Of a stretch of 64,000 bases of DNA, positions 26,980 through 35,690 are shown piece by piece. Both the position numbers and the translations under genes were made by a program. The first letter of the stretch is position 1, and the number at the start of each line of letters is the position of its first letter. Source of the stretch: Halosimplex amylolyticum (GTDB lineage: Archaea > Halobacteriota > Halobacteria > Halobacteriales > Haloarculaceae); the NCBI RefSeq assembly GCF_051414035.1, contig NZ_JBLKNW010000007.1, positions 124,001 to 188,000 on the forward strand, given 5' to 3'. The notes beneath the pieces are model-generated. The model saw nothing but the letters and a program-made list of their open reading frames with translations, was not told the origin of the DNA and searched no databases.

Positions 26980-28461
26980 ATGCAACCAGACTCGACGGAC
27001 CGCACCGCGACCGGTCCCTTTCGGTCGCGCCGGCGGTTCCTCGCAGCGACCGCCGTCGGCGTGGCCGGTCTTGCGGGCTGTTCGACCGAAACCGCGACGC
27101 CCAGCGGCGGCGACGGCGACGACGGGGATGGGGATGGGACTGGTGACGGCAGTGATGGCAGTGACGGCAGTGACAGCAGTGACGGTGGCGGATCGACCGG
27201 AGACGGCGGAACGGTCGACGGCGACACCGCGACGACTGCCTCGGTCGTCGGCCGGCCCCTCGAGGAGTGGTCGGGCTACGACCCCGAGTGGGAGCCACCG
27301 ACCTCCTCGCCGCTCGACGCCTCGCTCGGCACCGAGGTCCTCGTCGAGAACCTCGAGGTACCGTGGGACATCGCCTTCACCCCCGACGGCGACATGTTCC
27401 TCACCGAGCGAGTCGGGCGGGTCCTCCGCTTCGACGGGGACGAAGTCAGCACCGTCGCCGAACCGGCCGACGCCATCGACGCGGGGTCGATCGAACCGGG
27501 ATCGGACAAACGCCCCTGGTGGGTCAAGGGCGGCGAGGGCGGGACGCTGGGGATCGCGGTCCACCCGACCTATCCCGACCCGTCGCGGATCTACGTCTAC
27601 TACACCTACACCGACGACGAGGGCGAGAAGTACAACAAGGTCAGCGCGTTCGACGTGGACTCCGAGGAGCCCGGGACGCCGGTGGCGACGGTCGTCGACG
27701 AGATCCCCGCCGACAGCTACCACAACGGCGGCCGGATCACCTTCGGCCCCCAAAACTACCTCTGGATCACCTGCGGTGACGGTGGCCAGCCCGATATCGT
27801 CCAGGACCCCGGTACCCTCGCCGGGAAGATCCTCCGCGTGACGCCCGACGGGGAACCGGCGCCGGACAACCCGGATCTCGGCGACGGTGCCGACCCGCGG
27901 GTGTTCACCTACGGCCACCGCAACCCGCAGGGGGTCGTCTGGCTGCCCGACGGGACGCCCCTCAACTCGGAACACGGCCCCACCGGCCGCGACGAGATCA
28001 ACCGGCTGGTCCCCGGCGACAACTACAGCTGGCCCGACGTGTACGAGCCGAAGAACTACCCCGACAGCGGGTTCCACCCGCCGCTTTTCAACACCGGCGG
28101 CCAGAGCTTCGCACCGACCGGGTCGCTGTTCTACACCGGCGACAAAGTGCCCGCGCTGAAAAATCGGATGATCACTGGGGGGCTCATCAGTCAGCAACTG
28201 ATCGTCACCACGCTGACGCCCCAGGGTGGCGAACTACCGCCCGCCGAGGACGCCTACGCACAGGTCACGGACGACTGGTCGGACGACGCCTACGTCGCGA
28301 CGGTCCACACGACGATGCAGGACGAACTCGGTCGCATCCGTCACGTCGAGCAGTCGCCCGACGGCGACGTCTACGTCATCACCTCCAACCGCGACGGTCG
28401 TGCGAAGGGTGAGTTCCCGACCGAACGCGACGACGTGCTCGTCCGCCTCACGCAGGAATAG
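26980..28461 (+). CDS. secreted PQQ-type sugar dehydrogenase lipoprotein
   Basis: A 493-residue glucose/sorbosone dehydrogenase-like beta-propeller. The N terminus has a Tat motif (RSRRRFLAA, twin Arg about residues 17-19) and a lipobox ending at Cys34 (GLAGC), so it is probably exported folded and lipid-anchored. A disordered S/G/D linker (about 45-85) precedes the catalytic domain. Domain markers are VPWDIAFTPDGDMFLTERVG, GHRNPQG and HGPTGRDEINRLVPGDNY. Family members oxidise aldose sugars with PQQ; whether this species makes PQQ is not visible. Same strand as bioN, 12 bp later. Confidence 0.88.
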   Translation: MQPDSTDRTATGPFRSRRRFLAATAVGVAGLAGCSTETATPSGGDGDDGDGDGTGDGSDGSDGSDSSDGGGSTGDGGTVDGDTATTASVVGRPLEEWSGYDPEWEPPTSSPLDASLGTEVLVENLEVPWDIAFTPDGDMFLTERVGRVLRFDGDEVSTVAEPADAIDAGSIEPGSDKRPWWVKGGEGGTLGIAVHPTYPDPSRIYVYYTYTDDEGEKYNKVSAFDVDSEEPGTPVATVVDEIPADSYHNGGRITFGPQNYLWITCGDGGQPDIVQDPGTLAGKILRVTPDGEPAPDNPDLGDGADPRVFTYGHRNPQGVVWLPDGTPLNSEHGPTGRDEINRLVPGDNYSWPDVYEPKNYPDSGFHPPLFNTGGQSFAPTGSLFYTGDKVPALKNRMITGGLISQQLIVTTLTPQGGELPPAEDAYAQVTDDWSDDAYVATVHTTMQDELGRIRHVEQSPDGDVYVITSNRDGRAKGEFPTERDDVLVRLTQE

Positions 28462-28490
28462 CGCGGCTTCGCTCACTCCCCGTCTCTCCG

Positions 28491-29240
28491 TCAGTCCGCG
28501 GCCTGCTCGCCGCCGGCCGCGTAGGCCCTGGTCACGTCCACGAGCGCCTTCCGGTACTCGCTGTCGTCGGGGTCGCGCGCGAGCGTCCGGAAGCGCCGGG
28601 TGAACTCCGCCATCTCCACTTCCGGCGCGTCGTGTGCGGCCGCGTGCGCGAGGTCGTATATCCGATGGTCGTCGTCGACGAGGCCGTGGCGCTCGACGAG
28701 TCCGAGCGCGAACGCGGCGTTGACTGCGGTGATGTCCGGGTCGGCGGCCGGAGTCAGTCGGTCCCACGCTGACGGTCCCCGCGGCCGGTCGGCGACCGCC
28801 GCCGCGAGGCTGGATTCGAGGAAGGCAACCAGTTTGTCCGCCGGTGCGACCTCCAGCCAGACGTCGTCGGCGTAGATGTCCTTCATGTGGTTGGCGATCT
28901 GGTAGCAGTGGGTGAGCTTGCGGCGCTCGACGGACTGCCCCGCGAGCGCGAGGAAGATCACCTCTTCCATCGACTGGGTGTGAGAGGGGTGGTCGCGCTC
29001 GTAGTGGTGCATGTGCGCGAACTCGTGGAGCGCGAGTTCGCGGGCCATCGCACTCGTCGCCGCCTGCCGCGAGATGATGAAGAGGTGGCTCTCGTCGTCG
29101 TGACTCACTCGCGTCCGCTCGTCTGGGTCCTCGCGGATCTCGATCGTGACCGGCCGCTCCAGCGTCCGTTCGGTCTCGAAGAGATCGCGCGCCCCGAGAA
29201 ACGGCGCCTCCGGGCCGGGACCGCGCACTCGCACGTCCAT
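28491..29240 (-). CDS. DUF5781 protein with HExxH motif
   Basis: A 249-residue haloarchaeal protein I place in DUF5781 from its overall pattern. HEFAH at residues 72-76, in LALHEFAHMHHYE, matches the zinc metallopeptidase motif HExxH, and an acidic MEEVIF segment about 18 residues later could supply a third ligand. No signal peptide is seen, so it would act in the cytoplasm. Peptidase activity is inference. ATG 29,240 starts MDVRVRGPGPE and is preferred over an upstream start. Confidence 0.7.
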   Translation of the reverse strand: MDVRVRGPGPEAPFLGARDLFETERTLERPVTIEIREDPDERTRVSHDDESHLFIISRQAATSAMARELALHEFAHMHHYERDHPSHTQSMEEVIFLALAGQSVERRKLTHCYQIANHMKDIYADDVWLEVAPADKLVAFLESSLAAAVADRPRGPSAWDRLTPAADPDITAVNAAFALGLVERHGLVDDDHRIYDLAHAAAHDAPEVEMAEFTRRFRTLARDPDDSEYRKALVDVTRAYAAGGEQAAD

Positions 29241-29355
29241 ACGCACTGAGGGAGGGGCTACGGCAGCATCACTCTTGCGGGGTCTGGCACTCTCTGGCGG
29301 TCCCACGGGGGCGGATCACCGCCGCTTCGCTCTCTCCGTTCGCTCCCTGACGAGC

Positions 29356-29474
29356 TTCCATCTGCGTGCTCCTTACTGTCGCACGCAGATGGAAACACCG
29401 CCAGACGGCTCCCTACCGGTCGCCGTAAGCCGAGCTTCGGTTTGCGTGCTCGTTACTCTCGCACGCAAACCGAA
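29356..29474 (+). promoter_or_regulatory. two tandem covarying hairpins upstream of aEF-2
   Basis: Hairpin 1 is TTCCATCTGCGTGC (29,356-29,369), an 11-nt loop, and GCACGCAGATGGAA (29,381-29,394). Hairpin 2 is TTCGGTTTGCGTGC (29,436-29,449), an 11-nt loop, and GCACGCAAACCGAA (29,461-29,474). Both have perfect 14-bp stems, start 80 bp apart, follow CGAGC and have near-identical loops. Three stem positions differ between the copies, and each is compensated on the other arm. The second ends 42 bp before the aEF-2 start codon, just before its likely TATA box (CCCTTTTG, 29,481-29,488). Confidence 0.7.
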
Positions 29475-29515
29475 ACAGCACCCTTTTGACGCACCCATTG
29501 ATAGAGAGCCGTATA

Positions 29516-31705
29516 ATGGGCCGACGCAAAAAGATCGTACAGGAATGTGAGACACTGATGGACAAGCCGGAGAACATCCGGAACATCGCCATCGCTGCTC
29601 ACGTCGACCACGGCAAGACCACGCTGACTGACAACCTGCTCGCCGGCGCGGGCATGATCTCCGACGAGACCGCGGGCGAGCAGCTCGCGATGGACACCGA
29701 GGAGGACGAGCAGGAACGCGGCATCACCATCGACGCCGCGAACGTCTCGATGACCCACGAGTACGAGGACACCAACCACCTCATCAACCTCATCGACACG
29801 CCGGGCCACGTCGACTTCGGCGGGGACGTCACCCGCGCGATGCGCGCCGTCGACGGCGCGCTCGTGGTCGTCGACGCCGTCGAGGGCGCGATGCCCCAGA
29901 CCGAGACCGTCCTGCGCCAGGCGCTCCGCGAGGGCGTCAAGCCGACCCTGTTCATCAACAAGGTCGACCGCCTCATCTCCGAGCTCCAGGAGGGGCCCGA
30001 GGAGATGCAGGAGCGACTCCTCGCCGTCATCCGCGACGTGAACGAGCTCATCCGCGCGATGACCGAGGAGATGGACGACATCAACGAAGACTGGACCGTC
30101 TCCGTCGAGGAAGGCACCGTCGGCTTCGGGTCCGCGCTGTACAAGTGGGGCGTCTCGATGCCCTCGATGGAGCGCACCGGCATGGACTTCGGCGAGATCA
30201 TCGACCTCGAACGGGCCGACAAGCGCCAGGAGCTCCACGAGCGGACGCCCCTGTCGGACGTCGTCCTCGACATGGTCTGTGAGCACTTCCCGAACCCCAT
30301 CGACGCCCAGCCCCGTCGTATCCCGCGCATCTGGCGCGGCGACTCCGAGTCCGACGTCGCCGAGACGATGCAGCTCGTCGACGAAGAGGGCGAAGTCGTC
30401 CTGATGGTCACCGACATCGGGATCGACCCCCACGCCGGCGAAATCGCCGCTGGCCGCGTCTTCTCCGGGACCATCGAGAAGGGCCAGGAACTGTACGTCT
30501 CCGGGACCGCCGGCAAGAACCGCGTCCAGTCGGTCGGGATCTACATGGGCGGCGAACGCGAAGAAGTCGACCGCGTCCCCGCGGGGAACATCGCCGCCGT
30601 CACCGGCCTCAAGGACGCCATCGCCGGCTCGACCGTCTCCTCCGTCGAGATGACTCCCTTCGAGTCCATCGAGCACATCTCCGAGCCGGTCATCACGAAG
30701 TCCGTCGAGGCCCAGAACATGGACGACCTGCCGAAGCTGATCGAGACGCTCCAGCAGGTCGCCAAGGAAGACCCGACCATCCAGATCGAGATCAACGAGG
30801 ACACCGGCGAGCACCTCATCTCCGGTCAGGGTGAACTCCACCTCGAAGTCATCGGCCAGCGCATCGAGCGCAACCAGGGCATCCCGATCAACACCGGCGA
30901 ACCGATCGTCGTCTTCCGCGAGGCGCCCCAGACCGACAGCCGGGAGGTCGAGGGCATCTCCCCGAACCGTCACAACCGCTTCTACATCACCGTGACGCCG
31001 CTCGACGAGGAGATCGTCGACGCCATCCAGCACGGCGAGGCCTCCATGGACATGCCCGAACTGGAACGCCGCGAGGCGCTCCAGGAAGCCGGCATGGACA
31101 AGGACACCTCGCAGAACGTCGAGCACATCCACAACACGAACGTCATCATCGACGACACGAAGGGGATCCAGCACCTCAACGAGACGATGGAGCTCGTCCT
31201 CGAAGGGATGGAAGAGGCCCTCAACGACGGCCCGCTCGCCGCGGAACCCGTCCAGGGCTCGCTCATCCGCCTCCACGACGCGCGCCTCCACGAGGACGCC
31301 ATCCACCGCGGTCCGGCCCAGGTCATCCCGGCCACCCGCCAGGCCATCCACAACGCCCTCATCGACGCCGAGGTGCGCCTGCTCGAGCCGATCCAGGAAG
31401 TCCGCATCGACGTCCCGAACGACCACATGGGTGCCGCCTCCGGCGAGATCCAGGGTCGTCGCGGCCGCGTCGACGACATGTACCAGGAAGGCGACCTCAT
31501 GGTCGTCGAGGGCGTCGCGCCCGTCGACGAGATGATCGGCTTCTCCAGCGACATCCGCAGCGCCACGGAGGGCCGCGCCTCCTGGAACACCGAGAACGCC
31601 GGCTTCCAGGTCATGGCCGACAACCTCCAGCGCGAGACCATCATGGAGATCCGCGAGCGCAAGGGCATGAAGCAGGAACTCCACCAGGCGATCGACTACT
31701 TCTAA
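29516..31705 (+). CDS. fusA: translation elongation factor aEF-2
   Basis: A 729-residue archaeal EF-2, the GTPase that drives ribosomal translocation. G1 is AHVDHGKTT (near residue 26), then the switch RGITID, G3 DTPGHVDF and G4 NKVD. The diphthamide site is His597 in LHEDAIHRGPAQ, matching the modified histidine of EF-2 proteins. ATG 29,516 gives MGRRKKIVQECE, the haloarchaeal N terminus; an upstream start at 29,486 would include the promoter. It stands alone here instead of following rps7. Confidence 0.97.
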   Translation: MGRRKKIVQECETLMDKPENIRNIAIAAHVDHGKTTLTDNLLAGAGMISDETAGEQLAMDTEEDEQERGITIDAANVSMTHEYEDTNHLINLIDTPGHVDFGGDVTRAMRAVDGALVVVDAVEGAMPQTETVLRQALREGVKPTLFINKVDRLISELQEGPEEMQERLLAVIRDVNELIRAMTEEMDDINEDWTVSVEEGTVGFGSALYKWGVSMPSMERTGMDFGEIIDLERADKRQELHERTPLSDVVLDMVCEHFPNPIDAQPRRIPRIWRGDSESDVAETMQLVDEEGEVVLMVTDIGIDPHAGEIAAGRVFSGTIEKGQELYVSGTAGKNRVQSVGIYMGGEREEVDRVPAGNIAAVTGLKDAIAGSTVSSVEMTPFESIEHISEPVITKSVEAQNMDDLPKLIETLQQVAKEDPTIQIEINEDTGEHLISGQGELHLEVIGQRIERNQGIPINTGEPIVVFREAPQTDSREVEGISPNRHNRFYITVTPLDEEIVDAIQHGEASMDMPELERREALQEAGMDKDTSQNVEHIHNTNVIIDDTKGIQHLNETMELVLEGMEEALNDGPLAAEPVQGSLIRLHDARLHEDAIHRGPAQVIPATRQAIHNALIDAEVRLLEPIQEVRIDVPNDHMGAASGEIQGRRGRVDDMYQEGDLMVVEGVAPVDEMIGFSSDIRSATEGRASWNTENAGFQVMADNLQRETIMEIRERKGMKQELHQAIDYF

Positions 31706-31850
31706 ACCATCTTTTTCCCGGCCGGGTTTCCTCGCGCGCCTGCGGCGCGCTGCGGGAACCCGACCGGCAAAAACATGGGTGAAAAAGGCCGAACGCTCCC
31801 TTCGGTCGCGTTCGGAAGAACCGCGCCTCGCTCCGCTCGGCGCGGATGCT
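31706..31850. repeat. dispersed palindromic element, copy 1
   Basis: Starts ACCATCTTTTTCCCGG, 1 bp after the aEF-2 stop codon, and contains a long interrupted palindrome around GGGTTTCC...GGGAACCC with a GC-rich centre (GCGCGCC TGC GGCGCGC). AAAAACATGGGTGAAAAAGG and a terminal hairpin ending GGATGCT follow. Copy 2 lies at 55,516-55,662. Its position suggests it also terminates the aEF-2 transcript. Confidence 0.75.
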
Positions 31851-31892
31851 ATCTACGTTCTCTCTTTCTGCTCCGCGTCTCGTAACTGCTTG

Positions 31893-32561
31893 CTACGCCA
31901 CCAGTTCTCGATACAGGTCGCGGTGGTCGTTCCGCTCGTCGACGCGGTCGTCGAACGCGACCTGGCCGTCGGCGAGGACGGTGAGCCGGTCGAGGGACGG
32001 GCCGAAGGCGTCGAGGTGGTGCGTCGAGACCAACACCGTGCGGTCGTCCCCGCAGTAGTCGGCGACGAAGCCGATCACCCGTTCGCGGGCCGAATCGTCG
32101 AGTTCGTCCAGCGGTTCGTCCAGGAGGACGAACGTCGGCCTGCGGACGAACGCGAGCGCGACGTCGAGCAGGCGCTGGTATCCGCCGGAGAGGTCGGCCG
32201 CAACGCGCTGGCGGACGGGGTCGAGTCCCAGTTCTGCGCGAACGGTTCCAACCCACTCGTCGCCGGCGTCGCCCATCGCGGCGAAGATGCGGAGGTTCTC
32301 GTCGACGCTCAGGTCGGGATAGACGCTGGGGGTCTGGAAGCCGCAGCCGATCCGGCCGTCCGGTCGGTGGATGGTCCCCGCGGTCGGCCGGTCGAGCCCG
32401 AGCACGAGCGCGAACAGCGTCGACTTCCCGGACCCGTTGGGACCGGCCAGCGCGTGCAGGTCGCCGGCGCCGATCCGGAGGTCGATCCCGTCGAGGGCAG
32501 TGACGCCGTCGTAGCGCCTGGTCACGCCGTCGAGACGTATCTCCGGGTCGCCGTCACCCAT
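31893..32561 (-). CDS. ABC transporter ATP-binding protein
   Basis: A 222-residue ABC ATPase. Walker A is GPNGSGKST near residue 40, the signature is LSGGYQRLLDVAL, Walker B is FVLLDEP, and the switch His is in VSTHHLDAF. It pairs with the ABC-2-type permease gene that overlaps it by 8 bp upstream. Such pairs usually export lipids, drugs or peptides; the substrate here is unknown. Confidence 0.9.
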   Translation of the reverse strand: MGDGDPEIRLDGVTRRYDGVTALDGIDLRIGAGDLHALAGPNGSGKSTLFALVLGLDRPTAGTIHRPDGRIGCGFQTPSVYPDLSVDENLRIFAAMGDAGDEWVGTVRAELGLDPVRQRVAADLSGGYQRLLDVALAFVRRPTFVLLDEPLDELDDSARERVIGFVADYCGDDRTVLVSTHHLDAFGPSLDRLTVLADGQVAFDDRVDERNDHRDLYRELVA

Positions 32562-33627
32562 CGCGACCCCTCCGCTGGAAGACGACGACGCACCCGGCGA
32601 GCCAGCAGAGAGAGGCGACGGCCACGCCGCCGACCAGGAGCAAGCGGTCGGTGAACAGGCCCGCCGAGAGGTCCTTCAGCGCGAGTGCACGGACGACGAC
32701 GCTCGCGTGATAGACGGGCATCCACCCCGCGAGCGTGCGCCGGGTGGCCGAGAAGAAGCCGGTCGGGTACACCGGGTTGGCGAAGGCGACCAGGCCGCCC
32801 AGGAGCGCGACGTTGACGAACCGACCGGCGACGGAGAAGCGGGTGAGAAAGGAGACGCCGAGGCTGACTGCGACGAGCGAGGTGCCCGTGAGCGCGAGTA
32901 CGCCCAGCACTACGGGGTTCGCGACGGCGACTCGATAGCCCAGCGCCGCGCCGGTCAGGCCCATGCTTCCGACGGCGAGCGTGCCGAGCGCGCCGAACAG
33001 TGCGGCTTTAGCGGCGAGCATGGTCCACAGCGACGATTCGACGCGGACACGGTCGAACACCCGTCGCTCGCGGGCGAGGTGGTAGGGAACGTAGGTGAAC
33101 GCGTAGATCGCGAGCAGGTAGAGCAGGCCGGTGGTGAAGAGGAACTCCGGGAGCGTTCGCTCGGGGCCGACGACGCGGCGCTCGACGGTCACCGTCGACG
33201 GGAACACCGTCGCCCGGTCACGGAGCGTCACGGTCACCGCGCGCGACGGCTGGACGTAGGTCACCATCCCGCCGTCGATCGCGAACGAGAGCGTCACGTT
33301 CGCACCGGACTCGTAGAGGCCGTGGCCGACCGCGACGACGCCGTAGACCTCCTCGCGCTCGAGTGCCGTCCGCGCGTCCGCCGGCGAGTCGAACTGTCGC
33401 GGCGCGGCGACCGAGCGCGCGAGCCCGGCGACCGCCTGCAGTTCGTCGTCGGTGACGGCGTCGCTCGCCGGTGCGACGGCGACTGGCACGTCGCGAGGGA
33501 CGGTGCGGTCGAACGACGCGCTCGCGAGAGCGAACGACGCGGGGACGAGCAGGAACACCAGCGCGACCGCTCGCCAGTTGCGTCGCACCCAGTGCAGTTC
33601 CTTCTCGACGAGCGGTCCGACTGCCAT
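32554..33627 (-). CDS. ABC-2 type transporter permease
   Basis: A 357-residue permease. One N-terminal helix (about 18-38) is followed by an extracellular domain of some 130 residues, then five or six more helices from about residue 165. This is the ABC-2 exporter layout with an enlarged outer loop. The start MAVGPLVEKELHWVRRNWR is typical of the family. It is first in the operon, with the ATPase gene overlapping its end by 8 bp. Confidence 0.85.
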   Translation of the reverse strand: MAVGPLVEKELHWVRRNWRAVALVFLLVPASFALASASFDRTVPRDVPVAVAPASDAVTDDELQAVAGLARSVAAPRQFDSPADARTALEREEVYGVVAVGHGLYESGANVTLSFAIDGGMVTYVQPSRAVTVTLRDRATVFPSTVTVERRVVGPERTLPEFLFTTGLLYLLAIYAFTYVPYHLARERRVFDRVRVESSLWTMLAAKAALFGALGTLAVGSMGLTGAALGYRVAVANPVVLGVLALTGTSLVAVSLGVSFLTRFSVAGRFVNVALLGGLVAFANPVYPTGFFSATRRTLAGWMPVYHASVVVRALALKDLSAGLFTDRLLLVGGVAVASLCWLAGCVVVFQRRGRDG

Positions 33628-33652
33628 ACAAAAGGACGTGAGACGGGGGTCC

Positions 33653-34912
33653 TTATACGGTGGGTTGTGCGGCCGCGCTACCGGTCTGGCCGCTCCCGGT
33701 GAGGATCGACCCGTACCAGCGGACGAGCTTCGCCGCCGTGTCGACGGGCGTCTCGCGCGACACCGTCACGGTCGTCCCGTCCTGGGTCACGTTCGTCGAC
33801 CGGAGCTGCGTCTCCAGCGTCTCGTTCTGGATGGCACCGGCCTGGATGGAGATGAACCCTTGCGTGATGTCAGCGACGTCCCGCGCGGTCTCCGTCGAGT
33901 TGGTCAGGATCCGCGACTCGACGCCGAGTTTGTCGTCGGCAATGTAGTACGAACCCGACGTGACGTGCAGGTCGTTGTACGCCTCGGCGTACGCGGTGAC
34001 GTTCAGCCCGGTCCGCTGGCCCATCGTCTGGTTGATCCGCGTGACGTTGACGTTCTGGGAGCGCTGAGCGTAGCGGACGTAGCCGTCGTCGCGCGTCTCC
34101 TCGTACGCGCTCCGGAGGTCGCCGTCAACCGGGTCGGCGTCGCCGACGGCGACCGCGATGGTGTCGTTGACGGCCTGCTGGGTCCCGAAGGCGTACTCGC
34201 CGTCATCGAGCACGGCGATCCACTCCTCGGGCTCGGGCGGCCCGAAGCTGAGTTCGTCCTCGTCCTCGCTCTCGTTCTCGACGGGCTGGTAGACGGTCAC
34301 GCCGTCGATCGTGGTGTTCTCGTACTCGGTGTCGCTGTTGTTGGACGCGGCCTCCACGACGGCGCTCTCCGTCCAGTCGGCGTGGACGACGGCACCGGCG
34401 TAGCGGGGCTGCGTGTAGTTCTCGCGCTGCTTCTCGAAGAAGGTGACCTCCTCGGCCGCGCGCGGGTCGAGACCGGTCTGGTTCTCGGTTTCGTCGAGAG
34501 CGGCCGACAGGTTCGCCGGCACCATCTCGACCGGCGACGTCGCCGTCCTCGGCTCGTCGTCGAACCCGTCGGTCTCGTCCTCGTCGGTTTCGTCGGCCCC
34601 GTCGCCCGCGGGTGTCGCGGTCGTCGCTGTCGTCTCGGACTCGCTACCGCCGGTGCTCGCACCGACGGTCGCGTTGTAGGCCGTGGCGTAGAGGCGCGCG
34701 CTCACGTCTTCCTCAAGGACGCTCGCGTCGAGCGTGGCCACGCTGTCGACTCCGTCGGGAACCTGATCGATCGCGTCGGAGTCGTCCTGGCCGACGACGT
34801 CCTCGAAGACGCCTATCTCTGCCGCGGCGACGCCGCCGATCGCGAGAAACGCGACGACGACGACCGCCTTGGCCGCTGTGCTGCCGAAAGCTCCTGTCGG
34901 TATGGAGGGCAT
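33653..34912 (-). CDS. membrane-anchored or secreted haloarchaeal protein
   Basis: A 419-residue acidic protein of unrecognised family. The N terminus has a hydrophobic segment (about 12-32, KAVVVVAFLAIGGVAAAE) acting as signal or anchor. A long extracellular part follows, with a D/E/T-rich linker near residues 90-125 and many N-glycosylation sequons (for example YNAT, ENYT, NVTRINQT). The C terminus ends in GQTGSAAAQPTV. Probably a glycosylated cell-surface protein. It lies between an ABC exporter and the hom operon with no clear link to either. Confidence 0.7.
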   Translation of the reverse strand: MPSIPTGAFGSTAAKAVVVVAFLAIGGVAAAEIGVFEDVVGQDDSDAIDQVPDGVDSVATLDASVLEEDVSARLYATAYNATVGASTGGSESETTATTATPAGDGADETDEDETDGFDDEPRTATSPVEMVPANLSAALDETENQTGLDPRAAEEVTFFEKQRENYTQPRYAGAVVHADWTESAVVEAASNNSDTEYENTTIDGVTVYQPVENESEDEDELSFGPPEPEEWIAVLDDGEYAFGTQQAVNDTIAVAVGDADPVDGDLRSAYEETRDDGYVRYAQRSQNVNVTRINQTMGQRTGLNVTAYAEAYNDLHVTSGSYYIADDKLGVESRILTNSTETARDVADITQGFISIQAGAIQNETLETQLRSTNVTQDGTTVTVSRETPVDTAAKLVRWYGSILTGSGQTGSAAAQPTV

Positions 34913-35084
34913 TCCGATTGCAGATACAGAAACATGTCAGTAATAGGTATCGGTTCGCCAGCGGTTCGGGGACGCGTGGACGAACGTGTGGGACTGGCCT
35001 GCGGGGCGGACAGGTACGTAGGTGAACGACGAACGCGAGGGGGTGACCGACGTGGCGCACGCGGACCGACGGTCGGAATGGCCG

Positions 35085-35096
35085 GATTGATATAGC
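35085..35096 (+). promoter_or_regulatory. candidate TATA box for the ACT-hom operon
   Basis: ATTGATATAGCC at 35,085-35,096 lies about 26 bp before the ATG at 35,119, the spacing seen at other leaderless starts in the window. Transcription would begin on or next to the small leader frame rather than at the ACT gene. Confidence 0.5.
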
Positions 35097-35118
35097 CGCC
35101 CCCTGTGAGTCATCCGTA

Positions 35119-35160
35119 ATGAGCGCACGCGAGCGCACCAGGGAGGTGATCGGGCGATGA
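35119..35160 (+). CDS. putative 13-codon leader peptide
   Basis: ATG at 35,119 opens a 13-codon frame (MSARERTREVIGR) that ends TGA at 35,158-35,160, overlapping the ATG of the ACT-domain gene (ATGA). GGAGGTGAT (35,142-35,150), a nine-base perfect complement to the archaeal 16S 3' end, sits inside it, 6 bp before the ACT start. It may be a leader that couples or tunes translation of the homoserine pathway. No family evidence; coding status is inferred from geometry. Confidence 0.45.
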   Translation: MSARERTREVIGR

Positions 35161-35690
35161 GTGACTCGACCGACGAGGTACGCGCGTACACAGTCAGACT
35201 CGAACTCGTCGACGAGCCGGGCGAACTCCTCCGGGCGCTCCACCCGATCGCCGACAACGGGGGCAATCTGCTGTCTATCTTCCACGAGCGGGGGAACCTC
35301 ACGCCGCGCGGACACATCCCCGTCGAGGTCGACCTCGAAGCGACGCCCGAGCGCTTCGAAGAGATAGTCGACGCGCTGCGCGAGGCCGGCATCAACGTCA
35401 TCCAGGCCGGCACCCAGCACTACAGCGAGTCGCTGACGATCGTCGTCTCGGGTCACATCGTCGACTCTGACCTCTCGGACACCCTCTCGCGCATCCAGGA
35501 GTCGACCGACGCGACCGTCACCGACCTCTCGCTGTCGGCGCCGGAAGGCACCGACGACGTGTCGAGCGCGCGGCTCCGACTGGCCGCCGAGGAGGGCGAG
35601 ACGGACGCGACGCTCGCGGCCCTGCGCGACATCGCCGACCGGAAGGACCTGCGCCTGATCGAGCCGCTCACGGGGGGTGACGCGGCGTGA
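35157..35690 (+). CDS. ACT domain amino-acid-binding regulatory protein
   Basis: A 177-residue protein with an N-terminal ACT domain (YTVRLELVDEPGELLRALHP, residues 11-30, then GGNLLSIFHERG) and a second ACT-like half. ACT domains bind amino acids and regulate enzymes. Most homoserine dehydrogenases carry theirs in cis at the C terminus; here the enzyme lacks one and this separate gene overlaps it by 4 bp. It likely confers threonine or other amino-acid feedback. A perfect Shine-Dalgarno sequence precedes the start. Confidence 0.85.
   Translation: MSDSTDEVRAYTVRLELVDEPGELLRALHPIADNGGNLLSIFHERGNLTPRGHIPVEVDLEATPERFEEIVDALREAGINVIQAGTQHYSESLTIVVSGHIVDSDLSDTLSRIQESTDATVTDLSLSAPEGTDDVSSARLRLAAEEGETDATLAALRDIADRKDLRLIEPLTGGDAA

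Noticed and set aside
29453..31684. A 740-codon minus-strand frame opposite aEF-2
   Set aside because: Valine/aspartate-rich shadow without recognisable motifs; aEF-2 is certain.
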